The position numbers and the translations under genes were made by a program. Shown here in pieces: positions 9,040 to 17,514 of a DNA stretch of 64,000 nt (within the stretch, counting starts at the first letter, position 1; the number at the start of each line of letters is the position of its first letter). The stretch spans positions 434,001-498,000 of the forward strand of contig NZ_CANMRN010000002.1 in assembly GCF_947500265.1 (NCBI RefSeq). Direction: 5' to 3'. The notes under the pieces are model-generated. The model worked only from the letters and a program-made list of their open reading frames with translations, searched no databases and had not been told where the DNA came from. The stretch is from an uncultured Psychrobacter sp. Lineage in GTDB: Bacteria; Pseudomonadota; Gammaproteobacteria; Pseudomonadales; Moraxellaceae.

Positions 9040-10164
9040 TTATTTATAACCCGCTTTATCCATCATTTGGATAGCTTGAGTTTGTAGTTCACCGAATTTC
9101 TGTACATTGATATCGTCTTTTTTGAACTCGCCCCATGATCTGAGCATGTCTGACTCATCGATACCTACTTTTACTGGGAATTCTTTGTCAGAGCTGGCAT
9201 AAAGACCTTGTGCCTCATCAGATGACAACCACTCTATCAGTTTAAGCGTACCATCTGGATTGTCTGAACCTGCAACCACGCCAGCGCCTGAGATGTTTAC
9301 GTGCGTACCAGTCGTATCTTGGTTTGCCCAGAATATCTTCACAGGGAAGTTTGGTTTTTCATCCAATAGACGACCATAGTAGTAGCTATTGGCGATACCC
9401 ACTTCACACTGACCAGCAGCGATAGCTTCTAGCATCGCAACGTCATCACTGAACACATCAGTCGCTAGGTTATCAACCCACCCTTTAATAACTGCTTCGG
9501 TTTTTTCTTCGCCCAAATGCTCCATCATGCTAGCAACAAGCGATTGGTTATAAACCTTTTTAGAGGTACGTAAGCATAGTTTGCCTTTCCATTTTGGATC
9601 GGCCAAATCTGCATAAGTAGACAACTGGTCAGCAGTGACTTTGCTTGGATCATAAAAGATAGTACGTGCACGTAGTGACAGACCTGTCCATTGACCTTTT
9701 GGATCACGGTATTTTGCAGGGACGTTGGCTTCTAACACAGTAGATGATACTGGCTGCAATAGGCCTTGCTCTGCAGCTTGCCATAAGTTACCAGCGTCAA
9801 CGGTCAATAGCATATCAGCTGGAGTATTCTGACCTTCCGCTTGCAAACGCGCCATGAGTGGACCTGTTTTGTCCGTGACCAACTCAACTTTTACGCCTGT
9901 TTGCTCAGTATAGCGATCTAACAATGGCTTAATCAGCTGCTCATTACGTGATGAGTAGATAGTAATCGTCTGACTATCAGCAGTCGTAGCTTCGTCAGTT
10001 GCTGCTTGCTGCTCAGCACCTGTTTCTGTTGACTCTACTTCTACGCTTTCTTCTGTGGTTGAAGAATTACTACAACCTGCTAGACCCAACATCATGCCAA
10101 ATACGGCTGCAGGTAAGATAAGCTTCGTAGAGGTTAGATTAGCGCTGATAGCGTTCAATGACAT
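9040..10164 (-). CDS. fbpA: Fe(III)-binding extracellular solute-binding lipoprotein
   Basis: The start is placed at 10164 (MSLNAISAN) with GGGG seven bases upstream; an in-frame ATG at 10176 lacks a ribosome site. This gives 374 residues. It has a signal peptide with lipobox LAGC near residue 30, so it is predicted to be an acylated periplasmic protein. A Glu/Thr/Ala-rich linker follows, then a class II ferric-binding fold beginning ITIYSSRNEQLIKPLLDRY. The Fe(III)-ligand tyrosines sit in VGIANSYYYGRL, the hallmark of FbpA/FutA/IdiA. It captures ferric iron in the periplasm and hands it to FbpBC. It is first in the operon, with a probable Fur-controlled promoter about 120 bases upstream. Confidence 0.92.
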   Translation of the reverse strand: MSLNAISANLTSTKLILPAAVFGMMLGLAGCSNSSTTEESVEVESTETGAEQQAATDEATTADSQTITIYSSRNEQLIKPLLDRYTEQTGVKVELVTDKTGPLMARLQAEGQNTPADMLLTVDAGNLWQAAEQGLLQPVSSTVLEANVPAKYRDPKGQWTGLSLRARTIFYDPSKVTADQLSTYADLADPKWKGKLCLRTSKKVYNQSLVASMMEHLGEEKTEAVIKGWVDNLATDVFSDDVAMLEAIAAGQCEVGIANSYYYGRLLDEKPNFPVKIFWANQDTTGTHVNISGAGVVAGSDNPDGTLKLIEWLSSDEAQGLYASSDKEFPVKVGIDESDMLRSWGEFKKDDINVQKFGELQTQAIQMMDKAGYK

Positions 10165-10283
10165 GGTTTTCCCCATAGTAATGCTATAAAAAAGTAAGAT
10201 GTATAGTGAGACAAAATAACAGTGATTATAACGATGACTTGCTAAGCGCTAGCAGTAATCAGGCCATAATATATTAAAGCAAC

Positions 10284-10312
10284 ATACTAATCGAAGTGAG
10301 ATTAATTATCAA
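10284..10312 (-). promoter_or_regulatory. fbpA promoter overlapped by a candidate Fur box
   Basis: On the minus strand TTGATA (-35, 10307-10312) and TAGTAT (-10, 10284-10289) are 17 bases apart. The 15-mer TGATAATTAATCTCA (10297-10311) matches the 7-1-7 Fur consensus TGATAAT-n-ATTATCA at 12 of 14 positions and covers the -35 element, the usual place for repression by Fe-Fur. This fits an iron-import operon. The operator and promoter are predictions from pattern only. Confidence 0.6.
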
Positions 10313-10427
10313 TACATTTGTTTAACTGGCAAATATATCAGTGATGAGTCTTGAGCATTGATTTTTAAGAACTATTTTTCACCAGCTCTTTCAATAGTTT
10401 GGTCTAGCGACGCGTTTTAGCATCCAT

Positions 10428-11150
10428 CTATAGCAGCCATTGTCCTAAAATTGCATTGACCGCAGCTTCTGTACGTAAGATACGAGAGCCTATATGTACA
10501 GGCGTGCAACCTTGTGCCGACAGCAGCTCTATCTCATAGTCAATCCAGCCACCTTCAGCGCCTATGCAAACTATACTCGGTAGCTCTCGTGATGGTTGCT
10601 GTTGTAAAAATTCAGAAAAGGACTGCTGACTATAAGGATGCGCGACTATCGCTCGACTGCTCATTAAGCTTGCAAGTGTGTCTTCAACAAATGGCTTAAA
10701 ACGTTTTTGTAGCGTAATACTAGGAACAATCGTATCGATGCTCTGCTGTAAGCCTTCTAATACAAACTCGTCAACCCGCTCAAGCATGGGACTTTGCCAA
10801 TAGCTTTTTTGGGTACGGTAGCTATTGATCAGAATGATATCGCGTACACCAAGCGCCGTCATATCCATGATCAATCGCCGTAGCACTTTAGGACGCGGTA
10901 ACGCCAGAATAACAGTCAAATCTAATTTGGCTGGCGGCGCAGTATTCAACTGGACGTTACCTAGCCGAATACGGTCAGCGGTAATATCTTCGATAACAGC
11001 AGTACCAAGGTTGCCGCCGATCTGGCCAATTTTAAGCGTATCACCGACTTTTGCACCCAGCACTTTAGTCACATGGCTGACTTGAGACAAGGCATCGATG
11101 TTCGCTGTGTCTGATGAGAAGTTTTTAGCGGGCAATAATATACAGTTCAT
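10428..11150 (-). CDS. rsmE: 16S rRNA (uracil(1498)-N(3))-methyltransferase
   Basis: 240 residues, the usual RsmE length. RsmE is a SPOUT-fold methyltransferase that makes m3U1498 in 16S rRNA using SAM. The N-terminal PUA-like domain spans about 15-75 (VSHVTKVLGAKVGDTLKI). The SPOUT domain follows with LALPRPKVLRRLIMDMTALGV and the C-terminal trefoil-knot motifs IGAEGGW (about 196-202) and LGSRILRTEAAV-like (IGSRILRTEAAVNAILG). The GPEGG of most members is GAEGG here. Its ATG overlaps the waaA stop by four bases (ATGA), so the two are translationally coupled. The neighbouring fbpA promoter region begins beyond the rsmE stop. Confidence 0.93.
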   Translation of the reverse strand: MNCILLPAKNFSSDTANIDALSQVSHVTKVLGAKVGDTLKIGQIGGNLGTAVIEDITADRIRLGNVQLNTAPPAKLDLTVILALPRPKVLRRLIMDMTALGVRDIILINSYRTQKSYWQSPMLERVDEFVLEGLQQSIDTIVPSITLQKRFKPFVEDTLASLMSSRAIVAHPYSQQSFSEFLQQQPSRELPSIVCIGAEGGWIDYEIELLSAQGCTPVHIGSRILRTEAAVNAILGQWLL

Positions 11151-12703
11151 AAGCTATCTTGGTTGGAAGACATCTCGACTGCGTCTTCAATCATCGTAAA
11201 TTGGCGGGTCAGTACCGCTTGCTGCTGTATCGTCATTTGCTCGCCAGCTTGCCCTGCCTGCGCGGCCAATGGTAAATTACTTAACCAAGTCGCCAGCTGC
11301 GTATAAATGCTCACAGCGTCTTCACGGTTATAAGCTGTTTTCTTACGAGAGGATTTTATGTTCGCCTTTAACTGATCATCACTGACCATCTGTGCATCCG
11401 AACTACTTGAGTTATCTGACTCAATTGGACAATAAAAATTATTGCTTGGCTGATATAAAGCGCCTACGCTAGCCAATTTATCTATCACGCTTTGGCACGA
11501 CTGAGTATAACGTCCCATCAGTATAGGCGTTGCCACACTAGCAGGCTCAACTGGATTATGCCCGCCAATATCTACCAGTGAGCCGCCCACAAACGCTACA
11601 TTTGCCAATGTATACCAAGTCATCATCTCACCCATACTATCTGCTAGATAAACTTGCGTATCTGCATCAATCATGTCTCCATCGCTGCGGCGCACCATGT
11701 TTAACCCAGTTTTTTGAATGAGATCCGCTACTTCATCAAAACGCTCAGGATGCCTAGGGACAATAACAAGCAACGTATCTGCTAATGTGGCTTGAGACAG
11801 TAGTTGCTGCTGCAATGACAACGCTGCTGCCTCTTCGCCATCATGAGTACTCGCAGCTACCCACACAGGACGATCTGCTATACCAAACTCTGCTCGCAGT
11901 TCAGCTTTCTTATTATAAATACCATTATCTTCTACCGCTTTGTCATTGAGTTTGGACGCATTGATTACCCACTTTAATGAGCCTGCCACACGAATTTGGG
12001 CGCTACTAGCCCCTAACTGCCGAAAGCGTTTAGCAGAGTCACTGTCTTGCGCAATAATTAAGGAGAGGTTTTTCATCATACTGGCGCTGACTGCACCAAT
12101 TTTTTGATAACTCTGAAAAGAAGAAGCAGATAATCGACCATTGACTAGGATACTTGGAATACGGTGCTGGGATAATTTGGTCAAGATATTTGCCCATAGC
12201 TCTGTTTCTACAAACAGTGCAGCGCTCGGCTGTACATGCGTTAAGAAAGTCTCGATCACAGCAGGGCTGTCGACTGGCACATAGCTATGACTCATCTGAC
12301 CTTGAGCTATCTGTTCTGCAAAACGACTGGCCCCACGAGCAAAACCTGTCTGAGTCGTATTGGTCAACCATATCTGATAGCCATTAGCCAATAACATATC
12401 TAGTAAAGGCGCGACCGTATTGGTCTCACCTAATGAGACTGCGTGGCACCAAATTACCCCTTTATCGCTATCAGCATTGACCACTGGACGCGGTGGATAC
12501 TGCTTACCAAAACGCTGATCGATTTCCTGCTGATAATTGTCATTTCTATGAGATCGACGCCATACTTGCAGACGATATAGTGGCTTTAGTAGCCCAATAA
12601 GAGACTGATAATATAAAGGTGTCTCGTATACCATACGACTAGGTGATGATACAGGGTCCATTGGATTCGCAGAGTGGTCAGACGGGGTATTAGATGATGG
12701 CAT
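11147..12703 (-). CDS. waaA: 3-deoxy-D-manno-octulosonic acid (Kdo) transferase
   Basis: 518 residues, longer than the roughly 425 of E. coli WaaA because of an N-terminal polar leader of 25 residues and a divergent C-terminal tail. WaaA transfers Kdo from CMP-Kdo to lipid IVA at the inner membrane in lipopolysaccharide core synthesis. GT-B fold features are visible: GVIWCHAVSLGETN (about 83-96, with the catalytic Glu), FVETELWANIL, LVNGRLSASSF, the switch to the second domain at VWVAASTHDGEE, and the donor site FVGGSLVDIGGHNPVEPA. The start ATG at 12703 opens MPSSNTPSD. It lies upstream of and overlaps rsmE by four bases. The gap from the Sel1 gene on the upstream side is 132 bases. Confidence 0.94.
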   Translation of the reverse strand: MPSSNTPSDHSANPMDPVSSPSRMVYETPLYYQSLIGLLKPLYRLQVWRRSHRNDNYQQEIDQRFGKQYPPRPVVNADSDKGVIWCHAVSLGETNTVAPLLDMLLANGYQIWLTNTTQTGFARGASRFAEQIAQGQMSHSYVPVDSPAVIETFLTHVQPSAALFVETELWANILTKLSQHRIPSILVNGRLSASSFQSYQKIGAVSASMMKNLSLIIAQDSDSAKRFRQLGASSAQIRVAGSLKWVINASKLNDKAVEDNGIYNKKAELRAEFGIADRPVWVAASTHDGEEAAALSLQQQLLSQATLADTLLVIVPRHPERFDEVADLIQKTGLNMVRRSDGDMIDADTQVYLADSMGEMMTWYTLANVAFVGGSLVDIGGHNPVEPASVATPILMGRYTQSCQSVIDKLASVGALYQPSNNFYCPIESDNSSSSDAQMVSDDQLKANIKSSRKKTAYNREDAVSIYTQLATWLSNLPLAAQAGQAGEQMTIQQQAVLTRQFTMIEDAVEMSSNQDSL

Positions 12704-12835
12704 GGAACAGCCCAGATTAGTTATGAATCAAACAATAAAAGGGTAAAGGTAAAGCGCGCCAATTCTACCTGAATTTAAGCTGTAACAATAAGCTTTTAAA
12801 AAGTTACTGAGTAAATATTTATTAGGTAATGATTG

Positions 12836-14365
12836 TTAGATAATGACTATTATCAATAAAGCGACTGCGATGATTGCACCAATTAACAGCTGATAACGCT
12901 TGGTGCTATGCTGCTCTTGCTTCTGTGTGATCAGCAGCATTTCTGCTTGCTGCCATTGCTTGACCAGATTGGCCGCTTCGGCATGACCATTATCTGCCGC
13001 TTGCTCTAACCAGTATTTACCGCTATCTATATCTTGAGACACCCCTACTCCTTGGTAATACATCTTACTGAGTAGACGCTGAGCACGGCTATCATTTTTG
13101 CTAGCGGCTTGATTAACCCACTCTACGCCAGATTTTTTAGAATCATCGCTATTTGTAGCCAAACCTTCACCTAACAATTCATACATGGCCAAACGTAACA
13201 TAGCCGCTGTATTCCCATCTTCAGCAGCCGATTGTAGTAATAGAAGCGCTTTATTTTTTGCCGTGTTGTGATCATTTGAAAATATAACTTGGCGACGAGG
13301 CTTGTTCTGCTTGGCAATATGCTGCTCGAACTGATCCAGTACTTTACGTGCTTGCTGATACTGCATATCACCAGTTGGTTGTGGCACCGCTATCTCATCT
13401 AACTCTACGAGCAGTTGCGTAAACATCTCTGGCGTTGATGTGTTTTTTACAGATGACGTAGGCTTGGTTGTTGGCTTCGTTACTTTAGTCAGCTCAGGCT
13501 TTATTGGGCTCTCAGATTTAGGAGATACTACGCTTGTTTGCAACTCAGTTATCGTATCAGGCATAGCAGATGGAGCTGCGAGACTTTCACTATCAGTTAC
13601 AACTATATTAGCTTGGTGATGCTCAGCTCCTATCGATACTTCCTCTGGCTTGTTAAGAGGAACATTTAATTGACTAGTACCAACATGCGTATTTAAATCT
13701 GCGCTCGGAGCGATACTTTCAGTGACTTGATGAGTGGTTGCTTTATGTGTTGTTACTTTGTTTGTTGTTACTTTATCCGCTGTTAATTCGGGCATTGGAT
13801 TAACATCGTTACTTAGAATAGTTGGTAGTCTAAGGCTAATCGCTTGATACAACCCGCTCTCTACTTGCCCGCCTTGTACCGCGTCAAACTGCCGATCAAT
13901 ATGACCAAACAATCGTAGCCCTATTGGCTCTAGTGCAAAAAACAAGCACTCTTTAACCCCGCTATCATCATAACCGACAGCCATATGCTGATAAAAATCA
14001 TCGGTGATCAATGTTAGCTCAGGGTAACGTTTACGCAGCTCAAACTGACCATACCAATGTGGCTTGCTTTGCCACTGCTGCGCCAATACACGACCTGCAT
14101 AAAACGCCAAAAACACCATAAAATTACGATAGCGCTCATCGACCAGCAGTGTCACCTCATCCCATATACCGCTCTTGATCATATCTCGGCGCACTTGGGA
14201 CAATAGCGTATCTATACGCTGTAAACTCTCAAGCGACTCATCTAGCCTACAAGCGCGCAGCTCAGTTTCGTAGGCGATACCACCTGCAATAGGACGCCCA
14301 GCTAAGAAATCTTGCCAATAGCCTTCTGCAATGTAGTCCAGTGGCGTTAAAGGTGATGCAGACAT
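12836..14365 (-). CDS. Tail-anchored Sel1-repeat protein, function unknown
   Basis: 509 residues. The N-terminal 180 residues form an unrecognised globular region (WQDFLAGRPIAGGIAYETEL, LDERYRNFMVFLAFYAGRVL). A long low-complexity Thr/Ser/Pro/Lys linker spans about 185-330 and includes a run of near-identical five-residue units (KVTTN, KVTTH, KATTH, QVTES; 197-216). From about 370 to 480 come three Sel1-like repeats (SAAEDGNTAAMLRLAMYEL; QAASKNDSRAQRLLSKMYYQG; QAADNGHAEAANL). A single C-terminal membrane helix (LLIGAIIAVALLIIVII) ends the chain, so the protein is predicted to be tail-anchored with its body in the cytoplasm. Sel1 repeats mediate protein contacts. No partner is evident; waaA lies downstream, cls upstream. 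Confidence 0.85.
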   Translation of the reverse strand: MSASPLTPLDYIAEGYWQDFLAGRPIAGGIAYETELRACRLDESLESLQRIDTLLSQVRRDMIKSGIWDEVTLLVDERYRNFMVFLAFYAGRVLAQQWQSKPHWYGQFELRKRYPELTLITDDFYQHMAVGYDDSGVKECLFFALEPIGLRLFGHIDRQFDAVQGGQVESGLYQAISLRLPTILSNDVNPMPELTADKVTTNKVTTHKATTHQVTESIAPSADLNTHVGTSQLNVPLNKPEEVSIGAEHHQANIVVTDSESLAAPSAMPDTITELQTSVVSPKSESPIKPELTKVTKPTTKPTSSVKNTSTPEMFTQLLVELDEIAVPQPTGDMQYQQARKVLDQFEQHIAKQNKPRRQVIFSNDHNTAKNKALLLLQSAAEDGNTAAMLRLAMYELLGEGLATNSDDSKKSGVEWVNQAASKNDSRAQRLLSKMYYQGVGVSQDIDSGKYWLEQAADNGHAEAANLVKQWQQAEMLLITQKQEQHSTKRYQLLIGAIIAVALLIIVII

Positions 14366-14480
14366 AGACGGACGTGACCTCTTGCAGATAGATAAACCAA
14401 AAAAATATAGGCTATAAGATTGCTACGACTAAGATGATAGAACAATACTAGTAGATTACCTTACCCTAAAAATCCGAGTG

Positions 14481-16118
14481 CTACAATAAAGGACTGAACA
14501 AGCGCACGACATTATCAAACAATCGTTTTGATCCGTGACGCTGTTGCCACTCATCACTATCCAAGATTCGGCAGTTTTCTAAATAGACTTCCTGACAGTC
14601 CGCTACTTGGGCAACCATTTCTGGCGTATAAATCGCCAAACTGACTTCCATATTTAGATAAAAGCTGCGCATATCAATATTGACGGTGCCAAATAGACAG
14701 TAGTCATCATCGATAACCACTGTTTTTGCGTGTAGCAAACCGCCTTTAAACAATGCAATCGTTACTCCAGCATCCAATAACTCTTGATAATAAGCTTGAG
14801 AAGCGTGCTGTACCAGAAACGAGTCAACCTTTTCAGGAACAATAATCGTTACATCAACGCCGCGCTTAGCTGCTATCGTCAGCGCGCCCGATAGGGATTC
14901 ATCAGGGACAAAGTAAGGTGTGGTAATACGGATGCGCTTATTGGCACGATGAATCACGGTAACTAACGTATTGTAAATCACATGAGCCGTTAGCTGCGGT
15001 GCTGAAGGTATTAGCTGCGCCAAGACTTTGTCCACGACAGGCATCTTTGGTACGACAATCGAAGTGGCACCTATATCTGGCTGCTCATGATCATCAATCG
15101 TATCCGCCAATACCTTCACACGGCTATTTAAATCATTGATGGTCGGATGCATCACATATAACTTACGGGTATAGTTATTAACCCGTTGATGCAGCTCAGC
15201 AAGATTGTCATTACTTTCAGCACCGATGTCGGTAACAATTACCTTGGCCATCGCTGTATTGATACTAATTGAGTGCTGGCTAGTCGTTCGTAGCGCCACA
15301 TCAATCCATTGACCGACATTTTTGTTTTGCTTAAAAAACCTTGGATCAACCAGATTGAAGCTGCCGATATAGCCAATATGTTCATCGATAACCACCATTT
15401 TGCGATGATTGCGCAAATCAGAACGTTTAAATAATGTCTTAAATAACCCTACTGGCAATGACTGATGGACATAAACTCCTGCTTTTTCTAATTTGCGGTG
15501 CACGCTACTATTAATAAAGCTAAAGCTGCCCACACTATCAGCCAATATATGACACTCTACGCCGCGCTGAGCCGCTACAGACAGCGCTTCTATGACCTCT
15601 AACACCTGTCCTTTTGGATAGACAATATAAAATTCCATGAGGACAATGCGCTGGGCGGCATGGATATCTTCAATCAAACGCTGAAAAATAGAAGCAGGAT
15701 CCGTCAACAGCTGCATTTGATGATTGGGAAATACACCAAACCCTGTCCAGCGCGTTCCTATTTGGCTAACACCGCGGTAGTTGGCTGGTAATAAGTCCTG
15801 CCCTTTATCAAAAATCAGATGCTCACGCCTTGCCATATCGTTCATCAAGATGCTGGCTTGATCTACGCGTTCACGATAGCGCCGTCCAATCATCGGCTCA
15901 CCGAGCAAAATGTAAGCCACAAAACCAAATACTGGTAACGTATAAAGCACAGCCACCCAAGCAATAGACACACCAATATTGCGCTGCACAGAAACCACGC
16001 GCAGCGTCATTACTATCATAAGTACAATATGCAGCACCAGACCTAGACCCGCTAAGTCTCCCCAGGTCCAGCTGGTAAAAGTATCTTTAATAGTAAAAGT
16101 GTTTATATTGGCCTCCAT
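14481..16118 (-). CDS. cls: Cardiolipin synthase
   Basis: 545 residues from the ATG at 16118. A phospholipase D superfamily enzyme that joins phosphatidyl groups to make cardiolipin at the inner membrane. Two N-terminal membrane helices (about 20-40 and 50-72) are followed by two HKD active sites: NHRKMVVID (H238, K240, D245) and LLHAKTVVID (H463, K465, D470), each followed by GS/GT-x-N. These features, and the N-terminal helices with LLGEPMIGRRYRERV, fit the ClsA type. Translation initiation is odd: GGAGG lies just inside the ORF after ATG rather than before it, and no better start is available before the first helix. It is monocistronic in appearance. Confidence 0.92.
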   Translation of the reverse strand: MEANINTFTIKDTFTSWTWGDLAGLGLVLHIVLMIVMTLRVVSVQRNIGVSIAWVAVLYTLPVFGFVAYILLGEPMIGRRYRERVDQASILMNDMARREHLIFDKGQDLLPANYRGVSQIGTRWTGFGVFPNHQMQLLTDPASIFQRLIEDIHAAQRIVLMEFYIVYPKGQVLEVIEALSVAAQRGVECHILADSVGSFSFINSSVHRKLEKAGVYVHQSLPVGLFKTLFKRSDLRNHRKMVVIDEHIGYIGSFNLVDPRFFKQNKNVGQWIDVALRTTSQHSISINTAMAKVIVTDIGAESNDNLAELHQRVNNYTRKLYVMHPTINDLNSRVKVLADTIDDHEQPDIGATSIVVPKMPVVDKVLAQLIPSAPQLTAHVIYNTLVTVIHRANKRIRITTPYFVPDESLSGALTIAAKRGVDVTIIVPEKVDSFLVQHASQAYYQELLDAGVTIALFKGGLLHAKTVVIDDDYCLFGTVNIDMRSFYLNMEVSLAIYTPEMVAQVADCQEVYLENCRILDSDEWQQRHGSKRLFDNVVRLFSPLL

Positions 16119-16130
16119 CAACCGTGTTCA

Positions 16131-16166
16131 ACGAATAAAGCATCCATAACGAGCAAAGCATCCATA
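16131..16166. repeat. 18-bp tandem duplication upstream of cls
   Basis: Two adjacent 18-base units, ACGAATAAAGCATCCATA and ACGAGCAAAGCATCCATA, differ at two positions. They lie in the leader of cls, 13 bases from its start codon. Confidence 0.8.
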
Positions 16167-16311
16167 GTATAGTAGCTTTTCACCTCTAAACAACAAATAA
16201 TGATAATAAGTGTACTTTTAGAAATACTATATAATACATGGCTTTGAGTGCTATTTTTGATAGATTACAAGTGCGATTTATAATTATTTTCTAAAAATAT
16301 TAAAATAATAT

Positions 16312-16339
16312 TTGACACCCAACAGTAAATCTATATAAT
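16312..16339 (+). promoter_or_regulatory. Promoter of the tRNA-Val/tRNA-Asp unit
   Basis: TTGACA (16312-16317) and TATAAT (16334-16339), both exact consensus, are separated by 16 bases and lie about 80 bases before tRNA-Val. Such a strong sigma-70 promoter is expected for stable RNA genes. Confidence 0.85.
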
Positions 16340-16419
16340 ACACACCCACAGCAACGGAGCTTAGTGACAAACTTAAGAGCTCAGTTGATGTTGAATAAAT
16401 TGCATAGCAATTGTTCGAA

Positions 16420-16495
16420 GGGTGATTAGCTCAGTTGGTAGAGCGTCTGCCTTACACGCAGAATGTCGGCGGTTCGAATCCGTCATCACCCACCA
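16420..16495 (+). tRNA. tRNA-Val (anticodon TAC)
   Basis: A 76-base cloverleaf with acceptor pair GGGTGAT/ATCACCC, D arm with AGCTCAGTTGGTAGAGC, anticodon stem TCTGC/GCAGA around loop CTTACAC (anticodon TAC, reading GTA and probably GTG), and T arm GGTTCGAATCC. The 3' CCA is encoded. It is first in a two-tRNA transcript. Confidence 0.97.
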
Positions 16496-16532
16496 CTTCT
16501 TAGCAAGTGGCTAAACAAGCTAAGAGACCTAA

Positions 16533-16609
16533 GCAGCGGTAGTTCAGTTGGTTAGAATACCGGCCTGTCACGCCGGGGGTCGCGGGTTCGAGTCCCGTCC
16601 GCTGCGCCA
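16533..16609 (+). tRNA. tRNA-Asp (anticodon GTC)
   Basis: A 77-base cloverleaf with acceptor GCAGCGG/CCGCTGC, anticodon stem CGGCC/GCCGG around CTGTCAC (anticodon GTC), T arm CGGGTTCGAGTCCCG, discriminator G and encoded CCA. It starts 37 bases after tRNA-Val and shares its promoter and terminator. Confidence 0.97.
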
Positions 16610-16651
16610 TATTTAAAACGAATTTAGACTTTCGAGTTTAAGCAAGTTTCG

Positions 16652-16682
16652 CCTCAAACATTAGATTGTTTGAGGTTTTTTT
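16652..16682 (+). terminator. Terminator of the tRNA unit
   Basis: A perfect nine-base stem CCTCAAACA/TGTTTGAGG with a six-base loop (16661-16666), followed by TTTTTTT. It lies 43 bases past tRNA-Asp. Confidence 0.92.
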
Positions 16683-16766
16683 GTGTCTACATATTTTGCT
16701 TAGACATTGTTTATATAGCTACTGCGCCAGCTAACACTTCTTAACTCGCGTACAAATATTTCAGTG

Positions 16767-17468
16767 CTATGGACGTTGACTTATTCGGCTCACACTAGCG
16801 ATTAACGCTACCATCACTACCCCCATGATAATCAAAATACCAGACATCATATGCGCCGCCTCATAGTTGAGCGCTTCTACCTGCTCATATATAGCAATTG
16901 ATACCACCTTAGTTTCGCCTGAGATGCTGCCGCCTATCATCAGTACAACCCCAAACTCCCCAATGGTATGAGCAAAGCTCACCAAACTACCCAAAATAAT
17001 ACCAACCCGCGCTTGCGGTAAGGCTACTTTCATAAACCGTCGCATACGACTTGGTTCTAGGAGATGAGCAACTTCCGTGACACTTTGCGGAATACGTAAA
17101 AACTGTGCATAGACAGGCTGTATATAAAAAGGCAATGAGTAAATAATAGAACCAATGACCAGACCTTCAAAGGTAAAAATCAACGGGCTAATATTATGTT
17201 CGCTCAACCATTGACCGATACCCACACTAGGACTGAGCAGTAACAGTAGATAAAAACCAATCACGGTAGGTGGTAGCACCAGAGGCATCGCAATGATGCC
17301 CATGAGCAGTACCTTAAGACGTCCTATTGCTTTTATACGGCTCGGCTTAGCCAACCAATAAGCGATAGGCGTTGCAAATAGCAGTAAGCATACGGTGGTC
17401 ACGCAAGCGAGCTTAATGCTCACCCAAAATGGACTGAGCATATCTGACATAAGAGACTGGTCGATCAT
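16767..17468 (-). CDS. modB: Molybdate ABC transporter permease
   Basis: 233 residues, the normal ModB length, with about five to six membrane helices. It is the inner-membrane channel subunit for molybdate uptake. Family-typical features are the early FWVSIKLACVTTV, MPLVLPPTVIGFYLL, the long middle helix and the ATPase-contact loop VAHLLEPSRMRRFMKVALPQARVGI, then SFAHTIGEFGVVLMIGG, a well-known ModB signature. It is last in the molybdenum cluster, 46 bases after modA. No modC follows it: next downstream is the tRNA unit on the opposite strand. The ATPase must be supplied from outside the window, or the importer is incomplete. Confidence 0.93.
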   Translation of the reverse strand: MIDQSLMSDMLSPFWVSIKLACVTTVCLLLFATPIAYWLAKPSRIKAIGRLKVLLMGIIAMPLVLPPTVIGFYLLLLLSPSVGIGQWLSEHNISPLIFTFEGLVIGSIIYSLPFYIQPVYAQFLRIPQSVTEVAHLLEPSRMRRFMKVALPQARVGIILGSLVSFAHTIGEFGVVLMIGGSISGETKVVSIAIYEQVEALNYEAAHMMSGILIIMGVVMVALIASVSRISQRP

Positions 17469-17514
17469 ATAATGTCACTGCTCGTTCTATGATGAGAGGG
17501 GTTAGTCTAACGTA

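Noticed and set aside
16420..16609. tRNA pair as a possible integration site
   Set aside because: No integrase, direct repeat of the tRNA 3' end or foreign gene cluster follows; modB is ordinary.
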